From assembly GCA_948466395.1 (NCBI GenBank), contig CAOKAG010000008.1, positions 1 to 40,629 of the forward strand: a stretch of 40,629 bases of DNA, in the 5' to 3' direction. Position numbers and translations under genes: made by a program. Source of the DNA: an uncultured Mycoplasmatota bacterium (lineage in GTDB: Bacteria > Bacillota_I > Bacilli_A > RF39 > UBA660). The notes under the pieces are model-generated. The model saw nothing but the letters and a program-made list of their open reading frames with translations. It was not told the origin of the DNA and searched no databases. This document shows, piece by piece, positions 8,620 through 17,110 of the stretch (position 1 is its first letter; each line of letters starts with the position of its first letter).

Positions 8620-9060
8620 ATGAAAAAAATGACAGATAAAGGCATTTTGGTGCAAAAAAAAGATATTTTAAAAATTTATTCTATTTATGGAATTGTACCA
8701 GATCGTATACAGGTTAAAGCTTTTCCAAAAGGCTTATCTGAAAATGTGGATGCTGAAGAATTTGTGTTATTTGATGAACAAATTGATATAAAGATAATTA
8801 ATCAATTTGAATGGATTCTTGATTGTGATAAATTGTTTAATTGTTCATTAGAAGAGTTATATGAAAGAGTCAATATTAATAAAGAAAGATTAAAAATGCT
8901 TCGTGATGAATTAGAAAATAAATTAGATAATAATACATTAGAAAATACATTAGAAAAATTAAAATGTGAGATTGAACTTTTAGATTATGAAATTGAAGAA
9001 TTTGAAAAAGCAATTTCTGTAATAGAAAAACAAAAAGGTGAAGAAAGTCTGAAACGATAA
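8620..9060 (+). CDS. Cytoplasmic coiled-coil protein, function unknown
   Basis: I do not recognise this 146-residue protein. It begins 32 bases after the GH31 gene with a strong AGGGAGG site nine bases before the ATG, so it is probably in the same operon. The first 85 residues look globular, with alternating hydrophobic strands and FEWILDCDKLFN. From about residue 90 to 140 there is a long charged heptad-like helix (leucine/isoleucine spaced with Glu and Lys), a probable coiled coil. No membrane segment or signal is visible. The decayed insertion sequence starts 65 bases after its stop. Confidence 0.65.
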   Translation: MKKMTDKGILVQKKDILKIYSIYGIVPDRIQVKAFPKGLSENVDAEEFVLFDEQIDIKIINQFEWILDCDKLFNCSLEELYERVNINKERLKMLRDELENKLDNNTLENTLEKLKCEIELLDYEIEEFEKAISVIEKQKGEESLKR

Positions 9061-9124
9061 ATGTTCTGTTAAACAAAAGTGTAAAAAGAGATAAGATCTA
9101 TGAATAAAAAAATTAGACCTTTAT

Positions 9125-9832
9125 TGAACTGAATCCCAAAAGTTGGACAGTATATATAGTTTCTAATTAGAGGATTGTAACCTATCATTTATAGGAGACA
9201 GTCCTTTTAATTTTTCTTTAATTCTATTATATATGGCTAAAATCAATTCATCTATCGTTTTATATTTATCTTCTTGGTCATAAAACATTTCGGTTTTAAG
9301 AAGGCCGAAGAAATTTTCCATTAGGCCATTATCCATACTATTTCCTTTTCTAGACATAATGCTGATATTGTCAACCTTGATCTGAATGAAAAATTAATCC
9401 TTCTAAATTTTTATTATCAAATGCTTTATTAAGCAGATCATTTATTTGGTCTAAATTAGGTGATTTAGAGGTGTTATAAGAGATTATTGGTGATAAATAT
9501 ATCTTTTCTCCGCGAAGATTAAATTCAGTTATATCCGTATACCATTTTTGGTTCGGTTTATCTGCATTAAAATCTCGTTTAATTAAATGATCTGAAATTT
9601 TACCAACAGTTCTTTTTATTTTTTAATCCAATTTCTTAACATTCCATCACTAAGAGTCTCATGTCCATAGCAACAAATGACGTTAGATACGTAATAACAT
9701 TTTTTCTTATTTTATATTTGAACGATAGACTTCTTATATTCATTCTTAGCTTTTTGTCGTTATATAAATTGTAACTTAACTTTCCCATATAAAAACCTCG
9801 TTTCCTATGTTTAAGAAACGGGGTTTAGTTCA
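9125..9832 (-). mobile_element. Decayed IS3-family (IS150-like) insertion sequence
   Basis: The ends are imperfect inverted repeats: TGAACTGAATCCCAAAAGTT from 9125 on the + strand, and TGAACTAAACCCCGTTTCTT from 9832 on the - strand. About 16 of the first 25 positions match. The CCCAAAAGTTGGACA end is typical of IS150-group elements. The 708-bp length is about half that of an intact element, so both internal deletion and point decay have occurred. No clear target duplication remains. The right end lies 7 bases beyond the murC stop codon. Confidence 0.8.
9163..9788 (-). pseudogene. IS3-family transposase remnant
   Basis: Read on the minus strand, an ATG at 9788 with GAGGTTTTTAT before it opens MGKLSYNLYNDKKLRMNI and soon hits a stop. 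A second segment (about 9620-9370) reads KRDFNADKPNQKWYTDITEF, the catalytic-core region of IS3 OrfB, up to FHSDQG. Then comes a TGA where the family has Trp (GWQYQH). A deletion of a dozen or so codons follows, and the C-terminal piece starts at 9357 with SRKGNSMDNGLMENFFGLLK, which holds the conserved catalytic Glu region. Frameshifts, stops and deletions make it non-functional. Confidence 0.88.
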
Positions 9833-9839
9833 TAATTGT

Positions 9840-11225
9840 CTAATTTTTTTCAATTAAGGCATAGCCTACTTTATTAATGGTTCCTGCCCCAATAGTGATG
9901 ATCGTATCCTCTTTTTTGATGTGCTCTTTTAAATAGTCAATAATTTTATCGTAGCTTTCTAAATAAAGGCAATTAGGGTTTTCCTGTTTGATTAATTCTT
10001 CTAATTGTTTTGAAGAGATGTTATGACTGTTTTCTTCACGAGCCGCATAAATTTCTGCTAAAAGAATATGGTCAAATTGGCTTAAAATGTGAGCAAATTC
10101 TTCTAAGTGTTCTTCGGTTCTAGAGTAGGTATGAGGTTCAAATATTGCCCAAGTTTGATTTTTTTTAATTTCTTCACTACAAAGATAAGTAGCGTTTATT
10201 TCAGTAGGATGATGAGCGTAATCATCGTAGATAGGACAACCATTAACTTCTCCAATTTTTTCAAATCTTCTATTCGCTCCAGTAAAAGATTCAAGGCCTG
10301 ATTTGATCTCTTTTTTAGCAATTTTATAAAGATCACAGGTAGCGATGGTGGCTAAGGCATTTAAAATGTTATGTTGACCGTGTACTTTTAAAGTCAATTC
10401 TTCATAAAATTCATTGTTTTTTAATACTTTAAAATTTAATTGACCCTCATCGTTTTGTTTTATATCTATTGCTCTAAAATTAGCTTCATTTTTAATTCCA
10501 TAAGTAATAATGGAGACGTTTTCTTTGTTTTTTTCAATTAATTCTTTGGTATTTTCGTCGTCTAGATTCGCAATCACTGTTCCTTGTTTGTCTAAACGTT
10601 TTATAAATTGATTAAAAGAGTTTTTGATGTTGTCTATGTTTTTAAAATAATCTAAATGGTCATTATCGATGTTTAAGATGATTTCCGTTTTAGGATAAAA
10701 TTTTAAAAAGGAGTCAACGTATTCGCAAGCTTCTAAAATGAAATAATCACTTTTTCCTGTACGATTGTTTCCATTAATGGATTTTAGATAGGCTCCGACA
10801 GAAATGGTGGGGTCTAGATTAGCTGCTAAAAAAACAGATGAAATCATTGAAGTAGTTGTGGTTTTACCATGCGTCCCACTTATACAGATGCATTCTTTAT
10901 ACTCTTTGGTTAGTTCTCCTAAAAATTCACTTCGTTCCATCATTTTAATCTTCTTTTCTTTGGCATATAGGAATTCGGGATCGTTTTTAGGAATGGCGGC
11001 GGTGTAGACGACTAAGTCGGCTTCGATCATTTTGTCAGGGTGATGCCCAATTTCTACTTGGATGCCTAATTCTTTTAAATGACGTGTGTTATCGCTTTCT
11101 TTGGTATCACTTCCACTTATTTTAAAATCAAAATGAGACAAGTGTTCCGCTAAACCACTCATGCTTACTCCACCTATACCAATCATGTAGATGTTTTTAT
11201 AATTACTTAAAGAATTTAGTGTCAT
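9840..11225 (-). CDS. murC: UDP-N-acetylmuramate--L-alanine ligase MurC
   Basis: MurC adds L-alanine to UDP-MurNAc, the first step of the peptidoglycan stem peptide, in the cytoplasm. The length of 461 residues is normal. The N-terminal Rossmann-like UDP-binding domain begins IYMIGIGGVSMSGLAEHL. The central ATPase domain has SGTHGKTTTT at residues 116-125, including Lys121 and Thr122. LNIDNDHLDYF and GANRRFE follow, and the C-terminal domain carries YDDYAHHPTEI and ends with TIGAGTINKVG. The ATG at 11225 has AGAGGAAA about nine bases upstream on the minus strand. It is monocistronic here: divergent from the glycosyltransferase gene, with IS debris just past its stop and no clear own terminator. 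Confidence 0.97.
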   Translation of the reverse strand: MTLNSLSNYKNIYMIGIGGVSMSGLAEHLSHFDFKISGSDTKESDNTRHLKELGIQVEIGHHPDKMIEADLVVYTAAIPKNDPEFLYAKEKKIKMMERSEFLGELTKEYKECICISGTHGKTTTTSMISSVFLAANLDPTISVGAYLKSINGNNRTGKSDYFILEACEYVDSFLKFYPKTEIILNIDNDHLDYFKNIDNIKNSFNQFIKRLDKQGTVIANLDDENTKELIEKNKENVSIITYGIKNEANFRAIDIKQNDEGQLNFKVLKNNEFYEELTLKVHGQHNILNALATIATCDLYKIAKKEIKSGLESFTGANRRFEKIGEVNGCPIYDDYAHHPTEINATYLCSEEIKKNQTWAIFEPHTYSRTEEHLEEFAHILSQFDHILLAEIYAAREENSHNISSKQLEELIKQENPNCLYLESYDKIIDYLKEHIKKEDTIITIGAGTINKVGYALIEKN

Positions 11226-11250
11226 AAATTGTTTCCTCTTTTCTTTTCTT

Positions 11251-11306
11251 ATTATAACTTATGAAATAAAAAATAGATAGTTAATTTTATTTTAGTATTG
11301 TATAAT
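11251..11306. promoter_or_regulatory. Divergent promoter region between murC and the GT2-GtrA gene
   Basis: On the minus strand TATAAT (complement of 11251-11256) is a good murC -10 about 26 bases before its ATG. On the plus strand TATAAT at 11301-11306 serves the downstream gene, 22 bases before its ATG. Neither has a clear TTGACA at 17 bp. The two start regions are about 45 bp apart, so the promoters could interfere with each other. Confidence 0.5.
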
Positions 11307-11328
11307 AGAGATAAGAGTGTGATGGATT

Positions 11329-12273
11329 ATGCTAGAAAATAAAATCGTTATTTTACCTGTTTTTCCAATTTATGAAGGCAATCAAAAATTTTTAGATTTT
11401 ATTCAAGAACTTTTTTCTAATCAATATAAACTGATTATCATTGATGATGGAAATGGAGAGAATGAAAAAAACTATTTTCATCAAATGGAATCTATGGCTA
11501 AAGTCATGTCCCATAAGAATAATGAAGGAAAAGGGGCTTCGATTAAAGAGGCTTTAAAATATATTCGTGAACATTATAATAAAAATACAGTGATTATGAC
11601 TTTTGGTTGGGAAGATGGTTTTTCGATTGCAGAAATTGCTACCATTTGTAAAATGGCTTTTGCAAAAGCCAATACCTTAGTTATAGGAAAAAAAGTTAAC
11701 GAGAAAAAAATAGGGAAAAGTCCTATTTGGGGATTTCGTTATGAACTTATTGATTTTTTAAATACAGTTTCTGGTAATCGTTCTTCTTATTTTATGAATG
11801 TTCATCTAAAGTGTAAACAAAATCAAATTCCTATTCATTCCATCCTTTTTACTTCTTCGAACTCATCAAGTTCATTTGATGTTGTAGAGAAAAAAATAGA
11901 AAATGGTTTGGAGTCGACTCCATCTTTTCGAGAAAAAGTATCCATTTTTTCCTTTATAATCGATTATTTTTTATTTTTAATTTTGCTTGTTTTTTCAAAT
12001 CATCATTTTATTTTAGCTAATGTGTTTACTCGTTTTATAAGTTCTCTTTTAGATTTTTATAAAAAACGAATTCAATACCATTCTTTTAAAGAAGAAGCTA
12101 AGAGGTATTTTAGTCTTATGGGAACGTTAGTGGTTATGGAACTTATTTTACTTATTGTATTTGTCCATCTTTTTCATTTACCCTTTTTTATTGCAAAGTT
12201 GTTTTCTGAAATTATTTTTGTTCTTTTTTATTATGGAAGCTTGCAATATTTATGGAAAGAAAATAGAAATTAA
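11329..12273 (+). CDS. Glycosyltransferase family 2 / GtrA-family fusion protein
   Basis: The 314-residue protein joins a GT2-like N-terminal domain (about 1-200) to a four-helix GtrA-like membrane domain (about 205-310). Such fusions occur in Bacillota and are thought to transfer sugars to or from undecaprenyl phosphate. Seen motifs are ILPVFPIYEG at the N-terminus, LIIIDDGNGENE, and NEGKGASIKEAL. Where active GT2 enzymes have a DxD-type acidic motif (usually DADGQ), this protein has TFGWEDGFS, so the donor/metal site is changed. The membrane domain contains FTRFISS and a clear set of hydrophobic helices. It is likely involved in modifying wall polymers or membrane lipids. It is the first gene after the murC divergent promoter. 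Confidence 0.8.
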   Translation: MLENKIVILPVFPIYEGNQKFLDFIQELFSNQYKLIIIDDGNGENEKNYFHQMESMAKVMSHKNNEGKGASIKEALKYIREHYNKNTVIMTFGWEDGFSIAEIATICKMAFAKANTLVIGKKVNEKKIGKSPIWGFRYELIDFLNTVSGNRSSYFMNVHLKCKQNQIPIHSILFTSSNSSSSFDVVEKKIENGLESTPSFREKVSIFSFIIDYFLFLILLVFSNHHFILANVFTRFISSLLDFYKKRIQYHSFKEEAKRYFSLMGTLVVMELILLIVFVHLFHLPFFIAKLFSEIIFVLFYYGSLQYLWKENRN

Positions 12274-12314
12274 TTAAAATTTATGTTAAATTATTAGAGA
12301 TAGGAGTTTTGAAC

Positions 12315-12974
12315 ATGAAAAAAATTTTAGTATTATTTATTACATTTATGGTGTTATGCTTTCCTTTTAAAATGGAGGCTATGACTTATAAGACCGAGAA
12401 TTTTGAACAAGTTTTGGCGTCTGAAGATATGGAATATGATTTGAGTAATTATAAAGAGAGTGATGATAAAATTTCCATTTATCTTTTTAGAGGGCATCGA
12501 TGTGCTTATTGTAAAGCCTTTTTAGATTTTTTATATAGTATTCTCCCCGAGTATGGCGACTATTTTAATTTGGTTTCTTATGAAGTTTGGGAAAATCAAG
12601 AAAATGTTGCTTTGTTTCAACAAGTGTCCACGTTTTTAAATAAACCTTCAGATGGTGTCCCTTATATTATTATAGGAAATCAAGTTTTTAAAGGGTATAC
12701 CTCTGATTATGATGAACGAATTAAAAGTGCTATCAAAAGTTTATACGATACAAAAAAAAGCAAACGTTATGATGTTTTTAAAGAAATGAATAAGAAAGAA
12801 CCTTTGCAAATTTCTAATGGAATGCTGTTTTTGTGGATTACTTTATTAAGTGGAGGACTTTTTTATTATCAACGTCGTCAATATAAAATCTTATTCGAAA
12901 AAATTGAAAAAATAAATATACCAGAAGTCAAAAAAGAAGAGAAAAAAGAGAAAAAGAAAAAAAGTCAAAAGTGA
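12315..12974 (+). CDS. Exported, membrane-anchored thioredoxin-like protein
   Basis: The ATG at 12315 has AGGAG eight bases upstream; an in-frame TTG at 12309 is too close. A signal peptide covers about residues 1-23. The thioredoxin-like domain has an active-site motif RCAYC (CxxC) after LFRGH and a cis-proline loop in DGVPYIIIGNQ. A transmembrane helix near residues 173-192 and a Lys/Glu-rich tail at the C-terminus follow. The topology therefore places the redox domain outside, anchored by the C-terminal helix, with the charged tail inside. It probably makes, breaks or reduces disulfides in exported proteins, several of which in this window carry cysteines. The TGA stop lies inside the terminator stem. 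Confidence 0.82.
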   Translation: MKKILVLFITFMVLCFPFKMEAMTYKTENFEQVLASEDMEYDLSNYKESDDKISIYLFRGHRCAYCKAFLDFLYSILPEYGDYFNLVSYEVWENQENVALFQQVSTFLNKPSDGVPYIIIGNQVFKGYTSDYDERIKSAIKSLYDTKKSKRYDVFKEMNKKEPLQISNGMLFLWITLLSGGLFYYQRRQYKILFEKIEKINIPEVKKEEKKEKKKKSQK

Positions 12975-12981
12975 CTTTTTT
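12958..12981 (+). terminator. Rho-independent terminator overlapping the stop codon
   Basis: AAAAAAGTCA (12958-12967) pairs with TGACTTTTTT (12972-12981) around an AAAG loop. The TGA stop of the thioredoxin-like gene forms the first bases of the distal arm. Confidence 0.85.
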
Positions 12982-13009
12982 GTTATTTTTAATGAAATGT
13001 TAAGTTTGG

Positions 13010-13038
13010 TTGCTAAATTTCAAAGCAAAGTTTATAGT
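13010..13038 (+). promoter_or_regulatory. Promoter of the XRE/DUF4097 operon
   Basis: TTGCTA (13010-13015) and TATAGT (13033-13038) are 17 bp apart. An inverted repeat TTGCT/AGCAA (13010-13014 and 13024-13028) overlaps the -35 and spacer. It is a candidate operator for self-control by the regulator downstream. Confidence 0.6.
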
Positions 13039-13086
13039 ATGCACCTACTTTTTATTATAGAGTTTTATTGGTGAAGGAGGAAGTTT

Positions 13087-13689
13087 ATGTTAGGAGAAAG
13101 ATTATATGAACTTAGAAGAAAGAAAAATATGAGTCAAGAAGACATGGCTGAGAAATTGAATGTTTCGCGTCAAACGATTTCGAAATGGGAAACGAATCAA
13201 AGTCAACCTGATTTTGATAAAATCATTCCTATTTGTCAACTTTTTGATATTAGTAGTGAGGAGTTATTAACGGGAAAGAAGACCATTCAAAATCCCGTAA
13301 AACTAGAAGAAAATAAAAGAAAAACCGCTTTGGTTGTGAGTTTAAGTGTTTTTTTGTATTTTATAGCTTTTATATGGGCTATCATTGCTGAGTCTCTTCC
13401 TTTTGTAGGAGAAAATTTATTAGGGAGTATTTTTTTACTGATTTGTTCCATTCCTACTTGTTTTCTTGTTTTTTATTTTGTAAGTGTTTCTAAAGATAAC
13501 AAAGAAGAAAAGAAGGCAAGTGAAGTTTATAAAAAGTATGATGGAGTGATCTCTCTTGGTTTTACTATTCTTTATTTGATTATTAGTTTTGTCACTTATG
13601 CTTGGCATCTTACGTGGATTTTATGGGTTGTGTATGCCTTAATTATTGAAATTATTCATATTTTATTAAAAATGAAGGAGGAAAAATAA
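13087..13689 (+). CDS. XRE-family regulator with membrane domain
   Basis: An N-terminal helix-turn-helix occupies residues 1-62: LYELRRKKNMSQEDMAEKLN, then VSRQTISKWET, then QPDFDKIIPICQLFDIS. It is of the Cro/CI type and should bind DNA. After a short linker, hydrophobic segments at about 80-101, 108-131 and 155-195 give a membrane-bound domain. A DNA-binding protein fixed in the membrane suggests it reports envelope state. AGGAGG lies seven bases before the ATG. The next gene starts at the stop codon (TAATG overlap), so the pair is translationally coupled. The ligand is unknown. Confidence 0.88.
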   Translation: MLGERLYELRRKKNMSQEDMAEKLNVSRQTISKWETNQSQPDFDKIIPICQLFDISSEELLTGKKTIQNPVKLEENKRKTALVVSLSVFLYFIAFIWAIIAESLPFVGENLLGSIFLLICSIPTCFLVFYFVSVSKDNKEEKKASEVYKKYDGVISLGFTILYLIISFVTYAWHLTWILWVVYALIIEIIHILLKMKEEK

Positions 13690-14510
13690 TGGAAAAAACG
13701 TTTAAGTATGTTTTAGTTTGTTTTTTAGCTTTATTGGCGATTTTATTACTTGTTTTTATGCTTCTTGCTCTTATAAAAAAAGATTGGTCTTTTTCATTTT
13801 TTGATGAAAAAAGTCAATTGGTATTAGAAAAGGAATACGAGGTTTCGTCTTTTGATGAGATTAAGATTCTAAGTACTTATTCAGATATTCATGTTTTAAA
13901 TCACGATGACTCTTCTGTCAAAGTTTTAGTTTATAGTGCTAATGATCGGGTGACCAGTGAAATTCATAATCAAATATTAGAAATCAATAAAAGAGATCGA
14001 AAATATGGGTGTTTTGGTTTTTGTAATCGTCATGAAGAGGTATTTGTTTATTTACCTAAAGGCATGACTAAAGAGATGATTATTCAAACGGTTAGTGGGG
14101 ACATTCAGTTAGAAGATCTTTCTTCATCCAAGGTCAATATTAAAACAACTAGTGGTGAGGTATTAGTAAAACAGGTTTTTAAAGCGTCTATCGAAAGTAT
14201 AAGTGGCGATATTAATATTACTTCGGTTTCAGATGGGACTTTAAAAATGGTCAGTGGCGATCTAAACGTTCATTCTATAACTAAACGTATTTTAGCTCAT
14301 ACAACTAGTGGTGATGTTTTGATTGACGATTTAACTTTGGAAGAAAGTGGGTCTATAGAGACTGTGAGTGGCGATGTGGAAATAGGAAACAGTCCTAAGG
14401 TTTATATAGAGGCTAAGAGTACTAGTGGCAGTATAGAGTTGGGTTCTCGAGATTCTTCTTTTGTTCATTTAAGAGTGAAAACCATTAGTGGTGATATTTT
14501 AGCTCGATAG
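13689..14510 (+). CDS. DUF4097-family membrane-anchored beta-strand repeat protein
   Basis: A 273-residue protein with one N-terminal membrane helix (about 8-30). It continues into a region of repeated short beta strands with a recurring (S/T)SGD or SGDV core: VSGDIQLED, TSGEVLVK, SGDINITS, VSGDLNVHS, TSGDVLIDD, VSGDVEIGN, TSGSIELGS, ISGDILAR. This is the DUF4097/LiaG-like right-handed beta-helix signature. The sensing or scaffold role of such domains is not well known. It overlaps the XRE regulator gene by the TAATG junction, a common pairing of DUF4097 proteins with regulators in Bacillota. No terminator is obvious before the next promoter. Confidence 0.85.
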   Translation: MEKTFKYVLVCFLALLAILLLVFMLLALIKKDWSFSFFDEKSQLVLEKEYEVSSFDEIKILSTYSDIHVLNHDDSSVKVLVYSANDRVTSEIHNQILEINKRDRKYGCFGFCNRHEEVFVYLPKGMTKEMIIQTVSGDIQLEDLSSSKVNIKTTSGEVLVKQVFKASIESISGDINITSVSDGTLKMVSGDLNVHSITKRILAHTTSGDVLIDDLTLEESGSIETVSGDVEIGNSPKVYIEAKSTSGSIELGSRDSSFVHLRVKTISGDILAR

Positions 14511-14522
14511 GGTTCATTTCTT

Positions 14523-14551
14523 TTGCTATTTTTTCTTGTTCATAGTATAAT
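14523..14551 (+). promoter_or_regulatory. Promoter of the phosphoketolase gene
   Basis: TTGCTA (14523-14528) and TATAAT (14546-14551) are 17 bp apart, 26 bases before the ATG. It has the same -35 hexamer as the XRE operon promoter. Confidence 0.7.
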
Positions 14552-14577
14552 AAGAAAGTAAGAATAGGGGATTGATT

Positions 14578-16968
14578 ATGCAAGAGAAAACATTATCAAA
14601 TGAGAGTCTTTCTTTAATGGATCGTTATTTTAGGGCAGCTAATTATTTAAGTGTAGCGCAACTTTATTTAAAAGATAATCCATTACTTCAAAGAGAATTA
14701 AATTTTAAAGATATTAAATCGAAGTTAGTTGGGCATTGGGGAACGGTTCCTGGTCAGAATTTTTTATATGTTCATTTAAATCGTGTGATAAAAAAGTACG
14801 ACTTAAATATGATGTATGTTTGTGGTCCGGGACATGGTGGACAAGCGTTGGTTTCTAATACTTATTTAGAAGGAAGCTATAGTGAATTTTACCCTGATGT
14901 TACAGAAGATTTAGAAGGGTTAAAAAAATTGTGTAAACAGTTTAGTTTCCCTGGAGGCATTGGTTCGCATGCTACACCAGAGACGCCGGGGTCGATAAAT
15001 GAAGGTGGCGAGCTGGGTTATAGTCTTCTTCATGCTTTTGGCGCGGTATTTGATAATCCTGATTTGATTGCTGCTTGCATGATTGGCGATGGGGAAGCTG
15101 AAACAGGTCCTTTGGCAACAAGTTGGCATTCTAATAAATTTTTGAATCCTATTACGGATGGAGCCGTTTTACCAGTTTTACATTTGAATGGGTATAAAAT
15201 TTCCAATCCTACCGTTTTATCTCGAATTTCTGATATTGAGCTTGATGCTTTTTTAAGAGGATGTGGTTGGGAACCTTTTTATGTTCAAGGGGACGATCCG
15301 ATGATTCTTCATGAAGATATGGCTACCGTTATGGATACTGTGATTTTAAGAATAAAAGAAATACAAAGAAAAGCTCGAGAAAAAAATGAGGCGTTTCGTC
15401 CGATGTGGCCAATGATTGTGTTAAGAACGCCTAAAGGGTGGACGGGTCCTAAAGAAATCGATGGTAAAAAAATTGAAGGAAGCTTTCGTGCTCATCAAAT
15501 TCCTGTTGAGGTAACTGAAGACCATCCAGAAAGTTTAAAACGCTTAGAAGCGTGGTTATTAAGTTATAAACCAGAGGAATTATTTTTAGAAAATGGGCAA
15601 TTGATGCCCGAGTTGAAAGCTTTGGCTCCAGAAGGCCATCGACGTATGGGATGTAATCCTCATACGAATGGTGGAAATTTATTACGTCCTTTAAAACTTC
15701 CTGATTATAGACAATTTGGTGTTTCTGTTGATTTTCCAGGTCGTGTTATCGCTCAAGATATGCTTGAATTAGGCACTTTTATTAAAGCAATTATTTCTGA
15801 GAATATAGAAAACAATCATTTTAGAATTTTTGGACCCGATGAAGCTTTATCCAATCGTTTAATGAAAGTGTTTGATGTGACCAATCGAAAATGGATGGCT
15901 CCTACTAAAAATAATGATGAATTTTTAGCTACGAATGGTATCGTAATGGATTCTTTTTTATCTGAACATGCGTGCGAAGGTTGGCTTGAAGGGTACTTAT
16001 TAACAGGAAGGCATGGATTTATTCATAGTTATGAAGCCTTTATTCGAGTGATTGATTCGATGGTCAGTCAACATGCAAAGTGGCTTAAGATGGCTGAACA
16101 TATTTCATGGAGAAAGGAAATCGCTTCTTTAAATATTTTATTAACTAGTCATGTTTGGCAACAAGATCACAATGGTTATACGCATCAAGATCCAGGGTTC
16201 TTAAATCATATCATTACTAAGAAGGCTAATATTGTACGTATTTATTTGCCACCAGATGCTAATACTTTAATTTCTTGTTTTAATCACATTATGGCTACTA
16301 AAAATTACATTAATGTTTTAGTGGCTAGTAAACATCCAAAACCTCAATGGTTAACGATGGACGAAGCTTCAAAACATTGTGCTAAAGGAATAGGTATTTG
16401 GGGTTTTGCGAGTAATGATTACGGTTATATTCCCGATTTAGTTCTTGCCACTTGTGGGGATATGGCGACGCTTGAAGGACTTGCAGCTGTGAGTATCTTA
16501 AGAGAATTTATACCAGAAATTAAAATTCGATTTGTTAATGTGGTAGATTTGATGAAATTACAATCCGATACGTTGCATCCACATGGTTTAAGTGATCACG
16601 ATTACGATATGATTTTTACTAAGAATAGACCGATTGTTTTTGCTTTTCATGGTTATGCTAATTTAATACATGAGTTAACGTATCGTCGTCATAATAATCA
16701 TTTACATGTACGTGGTTATAATGAAGAGGGCAGCATTACTACTCCTTTTGACATGAGAGTTCTAAATGAAGTGGATCGTTATCATTTGGTTATGCTGGCT
16801 TTAAACCATTTAACTGATTTTGAAGAGAAAAGTAGCTATCTTTTAGAATATTGTAAAAATATGTTAGTTAAACATCGAGATTATATTAAAGAACATGGTG
16901 TGGATATGCCTGAAGTATCTCAGTGGACTTGGGAAAATTTTGTAAAAACTAATAAAAATGTTTCGTAA
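14578..16968 (+). CDS. xfp: Xylulose-5-phosphate/fructose-6-phosphate phosphoketolase
   Basis: This thiamine-diphosphate enzyme splits xylulose-5-P (or fructose-6-P) with phosphate to acetyl-P and glyceraldehyde-3-P (or erythrose-4-P). It is the key step of heterofermentative or bifid-type sugar use. The 796-residue length is normal. Both family signatures are present: EGGELGY (142-148) and GDGEAETGP (170-178). GPGHGGQALVSN and SHVWQQDHNGYTHQDPGF, a conserved cofactor region, are also seen. The ATG at 14578 has AGGGG about eight bases upstream; an in-frame TTG six bases earlier is poorer. It is a single gene with its own promoter and terminator. Acetyl phosphate made here could feed ATP synthesis through acetate kinase, which is not in the window. 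Confidence 0.97.
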   Translation: MQEKTLSNESLSLMDRYFRAANYLSVAQLYLKDNPLLQRELNFKDIKSKLVGHWGTVPGQNFLYVHLNRVIKKYDLNMMYVCGPGHGGQALVSNTYLEGSYSEFYPDVTEDLEGLKKLCKQFSFPGGIGSHATPETPGSINEGGELGYSLLHAFGAVFDNPDLIAACMIGDGEAETGPLATSWHSNKFLNPITDGAVLPVLHLNGYKISNPTVLSRISDIELDAFLRGCGWEPFYVQGDDPMILHEDMATVMDTVILRIKEIQRKAREKNEAFRPMWPMIVLRTPKGWTGPKEIDGKKIEGSFRAHQIPVEVTEDHPESLKRLEAWLLSYKPEELFLENGQLMPELKALAPEGHRRMGCNPHTNGGNLLRPLKLPDYRQFGVSVDFPGRVIAQDMLELGTFIKAIISENIENNHFRIFGPDEALSNRLMKVFDVTNRKWMAPTKNNDEFLATNGIVMDSFLSEHACEGWLEGYLLTGRHGFIHSYEAFIRVIDSMVSQHAKWLKMAEHISWRKEIASLNILLTSHVWQQDHNGYTHQDPGFLNHIITKKANIVRIYLPPDANTLISCFNHIMATKNYINVLVASKHPKPQWLTMDEASKHCAKGIGIWGFASNDYGYIPDLVLATCGDMATLEGLAAVSILREFIPEIKIRFVNVVDLMKLQSDTLHPHGLSDHDYDMIFTKNRPIVFAFHGYANLIHELTYRRHNNHLHVRGYNEEGSITTPFDMRVLNEVDRYHLVMLALNHLTDFEEKSSYLLEYCKNMLVKHRDYIKEHGVDMPEVSQWTWENFVKTNKNVS

Positions 16969-16984
16969 TGGAAGCATTTTTTTT
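16954..16984 (+). terminator. Terminator of xfp
   Basis: AAAAATGTTTC (16954-16964) pairs with GAAGCATTTTT (16971-16981), one G-T pair, 6-base loop, followed by more T. The stop codon TAA lies in the loop. Confidence 0.8.
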
Positions 16985-16993
16985 GTGATAGGG

Positions 16994-17013
16994 AATCAAT
17001 CAGTGGATTGATT
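16994..17013. other. Perfect 8-bp hairpin between xfp and the cold-shock gene
   Basis: AATCAATC (16994-17001) and GATTGATT (17006-17013) flank a 4-base loop. No T run follows, so it is not a terminator. Its purpose is unknown. Confidence 0.4.
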
Positions 17014-17076
17014 GAAGTTAAAAGGGAATGTTTTTTTATTTTTTCTGTCAATTTATTAGAAAAGGTTGGCAATAAA

Positions 17077-17105
17077 AAAATTACTAAGTTTATTTTAGTA
17101 ATTTT
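17077..17105 (-). terminator. Terminator of the cold-shock gene
   Basis: An 11-bp perfect stem (AAAATTACTAA at 17077-17087 with 17095-17105) stands six bases past the stop of the minus-strand gene. Read on that strand it ends in a T run. Confidence 0.8.
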
Positions 17106-17110
17106 GTTTT

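Noticed and set aside
9360-9400. TGA in place of Trp in the transposase remnant, hinting at recoded TGA
   Set aside because: TGA is the normal stop of the GH25, thioredoxin-like and UPF0316 genes, and all conserved Trp positions elsewhere are TGG. The TGA here is pseudogene decay.
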